A DNA stretch of 63,464 nucleotides, taken from positions 1 to 63,464 of IMG/VR virus record IMGVR_UViG_3300042691_020231. One strand, given 5' to 3'. The stretch is from a virus. This document shows, piece by piece, positions 1 through 7,767 of the stretch (position 1 is the first letter of the stretch; every line of letters begins with the position of its first letter). The notes below the pieces were generated by a model. It saw only the letters and a list, made by a program, of their open reading frames with translations, had not been told where the DNA came from and made no database searches. The position numbers were made by a program, and so were the translations under genes.

Positions 1-3000
1 TGCACCAGAACCAGTTTCGTCTGTTATTGCAGCAGCCAAATTTGCGCTTGATGGTGTTCCCAACCAAGTTGCAATACCGGAACCAAATGAAGTTATTCCA
101 GTACCACCGGATGCTACTGGTAATGTTCCTGTAGTTAATGTTGATGAATCACTGGCATAAACTGCTCCGTTTGTTGTAAAACTAGTAAGACCAGTTCCGC
201 CTTTATTGGTTGCTATCGTGGAAGCATTCCATGTTCCTGTTGCCACCGTACCCAGAGTAACAATACTGGTTTGTCCAGCATATGTATTTTTAATTGCAAA
301 TTGTGAACCGCTTTTTGTAAGCGTTATTTCATCTGCGGTATACGTTCCTGCACCAGAAAACTGTTCCCACAATATAGAATCAGTGTCAAGATTTGTTACT
401 GTTTCTGTTTGTATCCAACCCGTATTGTTATACGAGGTGCCTTCAGACACAAAGCAGAAATCACCGCCAACCCACTCTGCTGCTATATCGCCATCAGCGG
501 TTCTTCTTAATTCTCTTGCTCCATAAACATAATAAGTACCATTTTTTGAAGCACCAAGACCACCTGCATCGCCTTCATTTTTAACCAATATTCTGCTTGC
601 GGATGCTTCCGTTGTATTTGCTGTGAGAACAACACCATCGGTAAATCCACCGGCATCATTTGCAGCAGTGCCACCCGTCCAAGTAATTGCACCGCCAGCA
701 TAACTAACTGTTGCACCAGTTAGAGTTGCCAGTTTTGCTGTAGTTGCTGCTTTTGCAGTAGAATGAATGTGCAATCCCTGTGCAACCGAATCAACATAAG
801 ACTTTGTTGCAATAATAGAAGTATCTACTGCTGCTGTTACTGCCGTAGATCCATTATAAGACGTACCAGTTAGTCCTGAACCTAAAGTAAGAGCATTTGT
901 TGCTGTTGCTGTTACAGTTGCAGATCCACCGAGAGAAATTGATGAACCATTTACAGTTATTGCTGAATTCAATAATTTATCATTTGCTATTGAACCAGCC
1001 AACATTGTGTTGGTGACAGTTCCCGTGTCTCCGTTTGTTATTACAGTTCCACTAATATTTGGTAAAGTGATTGTTCTGTCTGCCGTAGGATCTGTGACTG
1101 TCAATGTGGTTTCATAATCGTCAGCAGTTGCACCTTCAAAAATTATTGAACCATTTACTGTAATTTGATTTGGCACATCATTGGTTCTACCAGGTCCAAA
1201 TACTACTATTTCTCCGTTGTGTGCTACATTGATCACTTTGCCCATGTTTTGCACCAAAACACTTGAAGAAGTGGGTCTTATGTTTGTTAATCCGCCACCT
1301 GAAGCAACGTATAAAGTTTGATTCACGGAGTATGTTGATGTGTTTATATTTCTAAAAACACCAAGAACTGTAATATGACCATTATTATTGTCTGCAATTG
1401 TAGTTTCAACTATACCCACTGCTGGCATTTTTGCTGAATCTGCTGCATCTGCTGGTGCTATTAACACTCTTCCACCCGAATAACCAACAGCATATACTGG
1501 AGTACCGCCAGTTATTGGGCTTCCAGTAGTGTTTCTAACTTCAAGTTGTACTGCACCCAAGAAATTTGCTTTTACATATCCTGCGTCTACTGTTAATTGA
1601 TTTGCCGCAGAATCGTAAATAAAAGCAGAAGTTGCACCCAGGGCACCGTTATTGTTGTAAACTACTTGTGTGTTTGAACCTGGAACCAAACCAATAGTAC
1701 CGGATAAATCTGGCAAGGTAATTGTTCTGTCTGCTGTTGGATCTACTAATGTTAATGTAGTTTCAAAATTGTTAGTAGTTGTTCCCTCAAATACAATTTG
1801 TACTGGACTAAAAGTAAGGTCTTCAGTCGATTTATTACCCAAATATAAATTACCACCAACAATTGAAACAAATCCCTCCCCACCTCCAGCAAAATCAATA
1901 CTTAAAGATGTTGTGCTTCCCATTGGCAAACCAAGAGTTGAGCCGCCAGATAATGTCAATGTTCCTTCATTTGCTACGATGGCGCCGTTTGTATTACCAA
2001 CACGCAATGTGGGATTTCGTATGCTGGCAGAACCACTAGTGGCTCCCATACTCAATGTTGTTGCACTTTGAGCAAAAGTAATACTGGTGGGAGTATTAAA
2101 TATTGCTCCACTTGATCCTGTTTGTTTATCCAAATTACCGAGTATATTTACCGTTGTGTCACCTGTGTAAACATTACCAATGTTAATTTGCAAACTTGAA
2201 CCAACAACAACATTCGTGGTATCCGATGTTCCGATGTTTATGGTTTTTGTAAATTCTCCAATATCGCCTTTTGCAATATTCGTAGTGGATGCCGCTGCTG
2301 TGCCATCATAACCTATATTTAAAGTGGTTGCGGCACCAAATGCATTTACAGTTGTTGCTGTTGTATCAAATACACCAAATGTCGTGCTTCCGGTAGCAAC
2401 TCCTGTGGTAAATGAAGGCGATGTGCCAAAAACTAAGGAACCAGTCCCAGTTTCATCTGATATAACCCCTGCCAATTCGGCGGAGGTGGTTGCGGCAAAA
2501 ACACTTAGTTTATTACTAGTATAGGCAACAGTACCACCTGAACCAAATGCCACAGAGGAAGAATCCGTTCCAGTAAAAGTCAGTGTGTTGTTTAGTGTGA
2601 TTGTTTTATTGTTAGCAATAGTCAGAGTTGCTGCTGTTGCCGGAGCAGTAATTGTAACATTATTAATTGGTCCGGACTCAACACTATCTGCAACAATTGC
2701 TTTAGTCCAATTTAAAGTATAAACCCCATTTGAAGCACTTGTTAGTGTTAATATACTTCCGGTTGTGCTTGTTCCTTCTGGAAACACATAAGGTTTTCCA
2801 CTAGTATCTGTTATAGAAGACGGAGCAATAAATGCAATATAATTTGTACCATTTGCAGAATTTTCGTATAGTTTCAATCCAGATCTATTATTAAATTCCA
2901 AATATGAGGTATTGCAACCACTGCCGCAGGTCGCACTCTCCTGCCAAGTTAAATCTGAAGTTGAACCAAAACTACCATTATCGTTAAATTGTATTTCTCT

Positions 3001-3189
3001 ATCATTACCAGCTGGTGTTCCACCGCCTGTAGCATTTCCGTCCACAAGTAAACCAACTGTGTCAGTTGAATCATCACCAATATAAATTTTCTTATCGGGT
3101 ATATTGATAGCAAGTTCGCCTAATTCCAAATCCGTAGGAACGTTTCCAGGCGTAACTGATCTTTTAATTTTTATTCTTACATCAGACAT
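1..3189 (-). CDS. Tail-fibre-like structural protein, 3' end outside window
   Basis: An open frame of 1063 codons starts with ATG at 3189 and runs to base 1 with no in-frame stop in the part I checked codon by codon (1-1680) and a continuous fibre-like translation beyond, so the C-terminus lies outside the window. It begins MSDVRIKIKRS and continues with 'LELGELAINIPDKKIYIGDD', a typical start of fibre-like proteins in marine T4-like phages. The body is low-complexity, rich in Thr, Gly, Ser and Ala, with fibre phrases such as ISDETGTGSLVFGTSP and LPVASGGTG. The motif DPTADRTITLP occurs twice (about 1690-1770 and 1060-1115). The ATG overlaps the stop of the 80-residue gene upstream (TAATG). 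Probable role: virion fibre or baseplate-attached adhesin; the receptor-binding part is not visible. Fibre-like nature is fairly sure, exact position in the virion is not. Confidence 0.8.
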   Translation of the reverse strand, partial: MSDVRIKIKRSVTPGNVPTDLELGELAINIPDKKIYIGDDSTDTVGLLVDGNATGGGTPAGNDREIQFNDNGSFGSTSDLTWQESATCGSGCNTSYLEFNNRSGLKLYENSANGTNYIAFIAPSSITDTSGKPYVFPEGTSTTGSILTLTSASNGVYTLNWTKAIVADSVESGPINNVTITAPATAATLTIANNKTITLNNTLTFTGTDSSSVAFGSGGTVAYTSNKLSVFAATTSAELAGVISDETGTGSLVFGTSPSFTTGVATGSTTFGVFDTTATTVNAFGAATTLNIGYDGTAAASTTNIAKGDIGEFTKTINIGTSDTTNVVVGSSLQINIGNVYTGDTTVNILGNLDKQTGSSGAIFNTPTSITFAQSATTLSMGATSGSASIRNPTLRVGNTNGAIVANEGTLTLSGGSTLGLPMGSTTSLSIDFAGGGEGFVSIVGGNLYLGNKSTEDLTFSPVQIVFEGTTTNNFETTLTLVDPTADRTITLPDLSGTIGLVPGSNTQVVYNNNGALGATSAFIYDSAANQLTVDAGYVKANFLGAVQLEVRNTTGSPITGGTPVYAVGYSGGRVLIAPADAADSAKMPAVGIVETTIADNNNGHITVLGVFRNINTSTYSVNQTLYVASGGGLTNIRPTSSSVLVQNMGKVINVAHNGEIVVFGPGRTNDVPNQITVNGSIIFEGATADDYETTLTVTDPTADRTITLPNISGTVITNGDTGTVTNTMLAGSIANDKLLNSAITVNGSSISLGGSATVTATATNALTLGSGLTGTSYNGSTAVTAAVDTSIIATKSYVDSVAQGLHIHSTAKAATTAKLATLTGATVSYAGGAITWTGGTAANDAGGFTDGVVLTANTTEASASRILVKNEGDAGGLGASKNGTYYVYGARELRRTADGDIAAEWVGGDFCFVSEGTSYNNTGWIQTETVTNLDTDSILWEQFSGAGTYTADEITLTKSGSQFAIKNTYAGQTSIVTLGTVATGTWNASTIATNKGGTGLTSFTTNGAVYASDSSTLTTGTLPVASGGTGITSFGSGIATWLGTPSSANLAAAITDETGSGA

Positions 3190-3431
3190 TAAAAATTACC
3201 ACCATCAATATTTGCTATTTGAAATGTTATTTCACCTACATTTAATTTGTCAAGATAGGACTGATCATTTACTGTTAATATAGAGAATGGTTTTAAAACA
3301 CCGAGTGGACCCTGCAAATAACTTTTGATTGTTGTCAAAGTAGGAGTAGACTCCACTACTTGCGTTACTGGCGCAGGAAGTGTTTTTATACCATCTTCGG
3401 TGTTTTTATCGTAGTAGTAGACTTTTGGCAT
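3189..3431 (-). CDS. Hypothetical protein, 80 aa, in fibre module
   Basis: I do not recognise this 80-residue protein (starts MPKVYYYDKN, ends NIDGGNF). It has no membrane segment, signal peptide or Cys motif. Its stop overlaps the start of the large fibre gene downstream (TAATG), and a 39-codon frame ends 1 base upstream, so it is probably translated as part of the same operon. A small virion protein or fibre accessory factor is an inference from context only. Confidence 0.65.
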   Translation of the reverse strand: MPKVYYYDKNTEDGIKTLPAPVTQVVESTPTLTTIKSYLQGPLGVLKPFSILTVNDQSYLDKLNVGEITFQIANIDGGNF

Positions 3432-3432
3432 T

Positions 3433-3552
3433 TTAAGGGACCAGAATAGTTGTAGTTTTGTTTCCCATTTTTTTAATTACTAATCTATTTATTGTGCCTC
3501 TTTTATGATATGGTTTGTTTCTAACTGTTTCGGTTACTTTAAGTTTTCTCAT
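3433..3552 (-). CDS. Small basic protein, 39 aa
   Basis: ATG at 3552 is preceded by a strong GGAGG ribosome-binding site lying inside the end of the previous gene, and its ATGA overlaps that gene's TGA stop. The product (MRKLKVTETVRNKPYHKR...TTTILVP) has 39 residues and is strongly basic in its first 30. It fills an otherwise empty gap of about 115 bases between two genes, which with the coupled start makes it a likely real gene. No family recognised. Confidence 0.55.
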   Translation of the reverse strand: MRKLKVTETVRNKPYHKRGTINRLVIKKMGNKTTTILVP

Positions 3553-3929
3553 GCTGCCTCCACCGCAAACTTACCCTTAAGAAGCATAGTATGATTACCG
3601 TTTAAAACTCTAACCAAAGTGTAAAAATAATTTGTTGGTTGCAACTGACTCATTGTTTCTGAGGTTATATTCAACGTCGCTATATTGTTTGAAACAGAAA
3701 TTGTTCCATAACCATTGTCGGACGAAGGAAATGGTAAAGCCCCTTCTTCAACAACTCCGGTAGAATTTACTTCAAAAAACACATCGTAAGGCAAAACTGA
3801 CTTTTTTACAGAAAAAATTAAATCACCTTGTCCCAAATTAATAACAGTACCGTTGTTTTCGGTATATTCGAATTCGACGGTATAATCTACCCCATAGTCT
3901 GCATATAAATCGTAATTTCCTGCATCCAT
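3549..3929 (-). CDS. Ig-like/BppU-type structural protein, 126 aa
   Basis: The start ATG overlaps the regA stop (TAATG). The protein looks like one all-beta domain: a 'YADYGVDYTVEFEYTENNG' start, a central strand-rich stretch (GTISVSNNIATLNIT) and a closing 'NYFYTLVRVLNGNHTMLLKG'. That pattern (quasi-Ig domain, 'Ltitsettsql..tnyfYtl.l..g....lLkGkf.v') is seen in small baseplate or fibre-associated phage proteins such as the N-terminal domain of BppU. The family link is from memory of the pattern. Position at the head of a fibre module supports a virion role. Confidence 0.6.
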   Translation of the reverse strand: MDAGNYDLYADYGVDYTVEFEYTENNGTVINLGQGDLIFSVKKSVLPYDVFFEVNSTGVVEEGALPFPSSDNGYGTISVSNNIATLNITSETMSQLQPTNYFYTLVRVLNGNHTMLLKGKFAVEAA

Positions 3930-4339
3930 TACTTTTTACCCTTTCCTATGTGGTATTTAGGACACAATTCCCATTCTGTTTTTTCTTTATGTGGTATTAT
4001 TTTAATTTGATTTATTGGTGTCAGAATACTGTTAACTTTATCTTTATCAACTACCGATAATAAATTCCATTCGTCTAAAAGTTTTGCAATAGTGTTTCTT
4101 CTACCAATATCTGTTTCATTTATGTCGGAACTCAATCCATCTAACAAAAATAATTCTTTAAAGTGAACAATATAATATTTACCTCTTTTATGCAAAATAT
4201 GACAAGACTGATAAAGTTTCTTTTCTTTTTTGGAAGAAACTCCAATTCTTGTCAATGTTTCTTTAATTTTTAAAAAACACTCTGTGTCTTTTAATTGCAC
4301 TTCTAACAATTCATTAACATCAATGCTGTTCTTTTCCAT
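3929..4339 (-). CDS. regA: RegA translational repressor
   Basis: RegA binds the ribosome-binding regions of early phage mRNAs and blocks their translation; in T4 its targets include genes 44, 45 and regA itself. This 136-residue protein aligns with T4 RegA (122 aa) through the conserved core: ETLTRIG (about 26-32), LYQSCHILHKRGKYYIVHFK (about 42-61), then LLDG and the C-terminal EWELCPKYHIGKGKK (T4: EWKLVPKYTIGN). Gene order 45-44-62-regA is exactly T4-like. Its own ATG has only a weak SD (GGAT 8 bases upstream), as expected for a tightly controlled gene. Downstream, T4 would have DNA polymerase gene 43; here a fibre module follows. Confidence 0.95.
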   Translation of the reverse strand: MEKNSIDVNELLEVQLKDTECFLKIKETLTRIGVSSKKEKKLYQSCHILHKRGKYYIVHFKELFLLDGLSSDINETDIGRRNTIAKLLDEWNLLSVVDKDKVNSILTPINQIKIIPHKEKTEWELCPKYHIGKGKK

Positions 4340-4373
4340 GATAATTATCCATATTATTTAAAAATCCTACTAA

Positions 4374-4381
4374 TATGTATA
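4374..4381 (-). promoter_or_regulatory. Possible variant late promoter upstream of regA
   Basis: The minus strand reads TATACATA inside AATTATACATATT, one base from the T4-type late box TATAAATA and 34 bases before the regA start. The same 13-mer occurs upstream of gp18 (33663-33675). The functional call is weak. Confidence 0.3.
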
Positions 4382-4385
4382 ATTA

Positions 4386-4760
4386 TTACTTTCTAACTCC
4401 GCCAGTTAAAGATCGGATATGTTCTAATTGTTGAGCAGTTAAAATAGACAAAATTTCTAGTGCTTTTTTGGTGGAATAACCATAGTAATTTTTCACAATT
4501 TCTAGATCTTTATTGTCGTGTTTTTTATCCCACTTTGAAAACCGTTTTCTCTTCCTAACAACCATTCGCAAATAATCATATTGCATCTTTTTAGAAAGAA
4601 AATGCTTGTGATTCATTTCATTTGCATGAAACAATGTGTCCGGAAAATAAGACAAAGATCTATTGACGATGAAAGGAATATATTCTTTCTCCATCAAAGG
4701 ATCTTCGATCAAGTTTTGTTTTGTATAATTGATAGAATTCAACCAATCAGTTAATTTCAT
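4386..4760 (-). CDS. 62: Clamp-loader small subunit gp62
   Basis: gp62 joins four gp44 subunits to form the clamp loader that puts the gp45 sliding clamp on DNA. I choose ATG 4760 (MKLTDWLNSINYTKQ) because it forms an ATGA overlap with the gp44 stop; the frame can be read 12 codons further upstream from ATG 4796 but that stretch shadows gp44. The product is 124 residues, much shorter than T4 gp62 (187), as in cyanophage gp62. Diagnostic segments are FIVNRSLSYFPDTLFHANEM (about 28-47) and RKRKRFSKW (about 71-79), matching T4 'MVENALSQFPECMPAVYAMN' and 'RGKRYGKW'. Overlapping start and stop suggest translational coupling to gp44. Confidence 0.9.
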   Translation of the reverse strand: MKLTDWLNSINYTKQNLIEDPLMEKEYIPFIVNRSLSYFPDTLFHANEMNHKHFLSKKMQYDYLRMVVRKRKRFSKWDKKHDNKDLEIVKNYYGYSTKKALEILSILTAQQLEHIRSLTGGVRK

Positions 4761-5704
4761 TTGAAATTGCACTCCATCATTAATTGCACCAAACAAGCAG
4801 TCATGTTAATTTCTTGATCTGCAACAAATGCAGACTTGTATTGATACTCGGAAATTGTTAAAACAAAAGCAGGAATACTTTCGGATTCCATCATTTCTTG
4901 CAACCCATCATACAACTTTCGGAATACCTGAGATTGATCGTTATCTAGATTTGCAACAACCCATTTGCGAACGGCAGGGAAGTTCTTCTTCTTCATTGCT
5001 TCTGCCAATTCGTCAATATTTAAATCACCAACTTCCTTGAGAATACCAACATCAATCTCACCAGAAACAGAATACCGCTGCAACTCATTCAAGAGTCTGC
5101 GGAGATCCGGTGCATGACGCATGATGAGTTTGACAAGAACTTTCTCATCATACTTTACTTTTTCCTTGTCCAAGATAAACTTGACACGATCCAAAATAAA
5201 CGGACCAAGTTTCATCTTGTCTTTCGGAGTGAACTTAAAGTCAATACAAGTGCAACGAGAATGCAGAGGTTCAATCACCCGATTCTTGAAGTTACAAGTC
5301 AGAATAAAACGACAATTATCCGCAAACTCTTCAATGAAGCCACGCAAAGCAGGCTGCGTAGACTGGGGGTTTGAGTAATCAAATTCGTCTAGAATAACCG
5401 CTTTGCGGTTTCCGGTTAAAGATACGGTGCTTGCAAAGTTTCGGATCTTTGTACGCAGAGTATCAATATTACCATCTTCCGAGCAGTTGATGATGATCCA
5501 TTCCATGTCCAATTCATTGCAGAGAGCCTTTGCGACGGTTGTTTTGCCACAACCTGGTCCCCCAGAAAGGAGAAGGTTCTGGAGTTCTCCAGAACCAACC
5601 ATCTCCTTAAAAGTTTTCTTCAAACCATCTGGAAGAACACAATCATCAACTTTCTGTGGTCGATATTTTTCTACCCACAGGAACGTATCGTTGTTTGTTT
5701 CCAT
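4757..5704 (-). CDS. 44: Clamp-loader ATPase gp44
   Basis: This is the AAA+ ATPase of the gp44/62 clamp loader (RFC-like), which opens and loads gp45 using ATP. In 315 residues (T4 319) it shows the N-terminal WVEKYRP motif (10-16), Walker A GGPGCGKT (48-55), Walker B VILDEFD (103-109), sensor 1 TCN (136-138) and the arginine-finger SRC motif (149-151). It starts 3 bases after the gp45 stop and ends in an ATGA overlap with gp62. It is intact, with all catalytic motifs present. Confidence 0.97.
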   Translation of the reverse strand: METNNDTFLWVEKYRPQKVDDCVLPDGLKKTFKEMVGSGELQNLLLSGGPGCGKTTVAKALCNELDMEWIIINCSEDGNIDTLRTKIRNFASTVSLTGNRKAVILDEFDYSNPQSTQPALRGFIEEFADNCRFILTCNFKNRVIEPLHSRCTCIDFKFTPKDKMKLGPFILDRVKFILDKEKVKYDEKVLVKLIMRHAPDLRRLLNELQRYSVSGEIDVGILKEVGDLNIDELAEAMKKKNFPAVRKWVVANLDNDQSQVFRKLYDGLQEMMESESIPAFVLTISEYQYKSAFVADQEINMTACLVQLMMECNFK

Positions 5705-5707
5705 AAA

Positions 5708-6391
5708 TTATCCGTTGTACTTTGAATCCGGTTCAAGAGCAATCCAATAAGACAAATTCAAAGTTTCGTGAGTAAATTTGCTTACAATCTTTTCAGTAAT
5801 TTCTACGCTATAATCACCGTTGATTAACTTAAGATTTTCTACCTTGAAGAAGAATTCAAAATCAACATCAGTTTCACCAACATCGACAGAATAACTGTTT
5901 GAGGTAGTGTCGTTCTTGTCAAGCGCAACCAATTCAATTCTACCATCATTTGAACGCACTGCAATATCCGGTAATTGCAAAACTGATGCGGCTTTTTGCA
6001 GTTCAGTAAAATTCTTTTGAGTCAACTTAAAACTGACAACAGAAGATGGCATTTGGATCTTCTTGGTTGGTGTAGTCAGTAGTTTTGGTTCACAGTAAAA
6101 ATACTTAACGGACGAACCATTTGAACCAGAAATAGTTACATACTTGTCGTGAAATTCAAACTCAGGATCGTTGAAAAGACTGATGGTTCCAAGAAACTTA
6201 TTAAGATCCCACACACCAAACTGTACATCAAACGCTTCATCAACCGTTGCTTCGGCAAGAACGTTCTTCACCGGAGAAATAGTGGTAATGGTATTTCCCG
6301 GATTAACCAAAATATTAGAATTGATTGACGCAAAGTTCTTTAAAATTTCTAGAGTCTTTTTTGATAATTTAATTGTAGTCACCGTGTTCAT
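5708..6391 (-). CDS. 45: Sliding clamp gp45
   Basis: gp45 is the trimeric DNA polymerase processivity clamp; in T4 it also activates late transcription by sliding to gp55/gp33-bound RNA polymerase. The 227 residues match T4 gp45 (228) in length and in layout: MNTVTTIKLSKKTLEILKNF at the start and two similar clamp halves, with LSYWIALEPDS near the C-terminus (T4 family: 'vhYwiAlE'). It precedes gp44 by 3 bases and follows a Cys-rich gene by 2 bases. With exact late boxes and gp55 present here, a late-transcription role is likely. Confidence 0.95.
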   Translation of the reverse strand: MNTVTTIKLSKKTLEILKNFASINSNILVNPGNTITTISPVKNVLAEATVDEAFDVQFGVWDLNKFLGTISLFNDPEFEFHDKYVTISGSNGSSVKYFYCEPKLLTTPTKKIQMPSSVVSFKLTQKNFTELQKAASVLQLPDIAVRSNDGRIELVALDKNDTTSNSYSVDVGETDVDFEFFFKVENLKLINGDYSVEITEKIVSKFTHETLNLSYWIALEPDSKYNG

Positions 6392-6393
6392 AA

Positions 6394-6918
6394 TTATTCT
6401 CCATGCTTTGAGTGTTCTGTAATATACTCTACGCCAAATTTATTTTCAATATCTTTCTTTCTTGGATTCTGCGTTTCTGTTGGTTCTTCTGAAGAGGGTT
6501 TGTATGGTTGAAATCCTGGCATGTTTAATGGACACCAGACTTTCGGATAATCCAGCTTACCATACTGTTCTTTACCATTAACGCTTATATCTGTTAATTG
6601 AGTTCCTTGCTTGTCTCCGCAACCGCAACCATTGCAAAAATATGAGCCTTTAAAGTTTTGACTTTCTTTTCTGTTGCCACAAGGTGCGATGGATTGACCA
6701 TCACCGTGACAACTGACTCTTCGCAATTCCTTTGTCTCTGTGCTGCACTTTTTATTATCCAAACCTCTTGACGCCATGGAAGAAGCATATGATGCTGCTT
6801 TTTCCATAAAGTTTTTGCGATCTGCCGCAGATAATGCAGCCATTTCTTGTCTCAGTTTGGCAAACTCTTGTGCCATTTTATCTAAATCTTTGGGGGTTTC
6901 ATTATTTTCTGTGCTCAT
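6394..6918 (-). CDS. Cys-rich, probably metal-binding, phage-conserved protein
   Basis: ATG 6918 (MSTENNETPKDL) has a TGAGG ribosome-binding site 8 bases upstream; an in-frame TTG 12 bases earlier is less likely. The 174-residue product has a charged N-terminal helix (about 10-50), then a Cys-rich centre: RRVSCHGDG, APCGNR, YFCNGCGCGDK and KLDYPKVWCPLN. Spaced CxxCxC and CP pairs suggest a zinc or other metal site. I recall the 'CNGCGCG ... KLxYPxxxCP' pattern from uncharacterised proteins of cyanophages and other marine T4-like phages, but no function is known to me. Place between RNase H and gp45, roughly where T4 has rpbA, suggests a replication or transcription accessory role (inference). 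Confidence 0.7.
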   Translation of the reverse strand: MSTENNETPKDLDKMAQEFAKLRQEMAALSAADRKNFMEKAASYASSMASRGLDNKKCSTETKELRRVSCHGDGQSIAPCGNRKESQNFKGSYFCNGCGCGDKQGTQLTDISVNGKEQYGKLDYPKVWCPLNMPGFQPYKPSSEEPTETQNPRKKDIENKFGVEYITEHSKHGE

Positions 6919-6930
6919 GGTATACCTCAA

Positions 6931-7767
6931 TTAAAAATCTTGAATGTCATTCATTAAGTTCTTTAATCCTTTGTCTACAAAGTAATTGAAAATCTTACTT
7001 CTGTCTGCATTAACAGGTTTATTGTATTCTGCAAGAATAGCCTGCTCATACTCATTAGGTATGTATGACAGATCTACCAACATCTGGTTCCGATTCCAAT
7101 TAGATTCATATTCATCTGGAATCTTTCCATTTGAAGACCAAGTGTCCAGTTTCTTTGCGGAAAGTGGCTTCTGTCGCTTGCCATCTATAGCAAACACATC
7201 ATCGTCAGAAAGAACATTTGGAATACCGTCACCAGAATCACCGCGAACAATGTGTTCAAAAAGAAACTTATCGGGTGCATCGCATGTAATAAATCCCTTT
7301 TGATTTGGACTATACTGATTGATGTTTGGATATCTCATTAATTGCTTAAAATCTTTATCACCAGAAACAATCAGGATCTTTTCGTTGGCGTGATAATGCT
7401 TGCAGAGAGTGGCAATAATGTCATCAGCCTCACACCTTTCAATACGCATGGTTTTGTATGGCATATTCTCGGCAACTTCATTTCGAATCATAGTCAGTGT
7501 TTCGAAAATTTGTTTCCAATATACTTCATCTTTGGCTTGTGCCTTCTTGCGATTGTATTTGTAGTAGGGAAAGATTTCTTTTCGCCAATAATTACCAGCA
7601 TCTTGACAAATAACCAACTCACCGTATTCTTCGTGAAAACGAGTACGATAGTAGCGATAGGTGTTTAAAGTAATGTGACGAATCATTTCTTCGTTTACTT
7701 CTTCTGGACCCTTATACTGGGAAAAAATAGACGATAGAATGATTTGTGTATTGTCAATAAGTATCAT
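6931..7767 (-). CDS. rnh: RNase H / 5'-3' exonuclease (FEN family)
   Basis: In T4 this enzyme removes RNA primers and flaps from lagging-strand fragments. The 278 residues (T4 305) show the FEN layout: N-terminal MILIDNTQ with Asp5, VICQDAGNYWRKEIFPYYK (active-site Asp and basic helix), RCEADDIIATL and VSGDKDFKQL (acidic metal ligands), then RGDSGDGIPNVLS, the helix-three-turn-helix DNA-binding motif. It starts in an ATGA overlap with the 384-residue unknown gene upstream. It is intact. Confidence 0.93.
   Translation of the reverse strand: MILIDNTQIILSSIFSQYKGPEEVNEEMIRHITLNTYRYYRTRFHEEYGELVICQDAGNYWRKEIFPYYKYNRKKAQAKDEVYWKQIFETLTMIRNEVAENMPYKTMRIERCEADDIIATLCKHYHANEKILIVSGDKDFKQLMRYPNINQYSPNQKGFITCDAPDKFLFEHIVRGDSGDGIPNVLSDDDVFAIDGKRQKPLSAKKLDTWSSNGKIPDEYESNWNRNQMLVDLSYIPNEYEQAILAEYNKPVNADRSKIFNYFVDKGLKNLMNDIQDF

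Noticed and set aside
4761-4796. Upstream start of gp62 at 4796
   Set aside because: It would overlap gp44 by 40 bases, while ATG 4760 gives the usual ATGA coupling and matches the family N-terminus.
4757-5750. Several open frames on the plus strand across gp44/gp62
   Set aside because: They are antisense shadows of well-supported genes, without SD sites or recognisable products.
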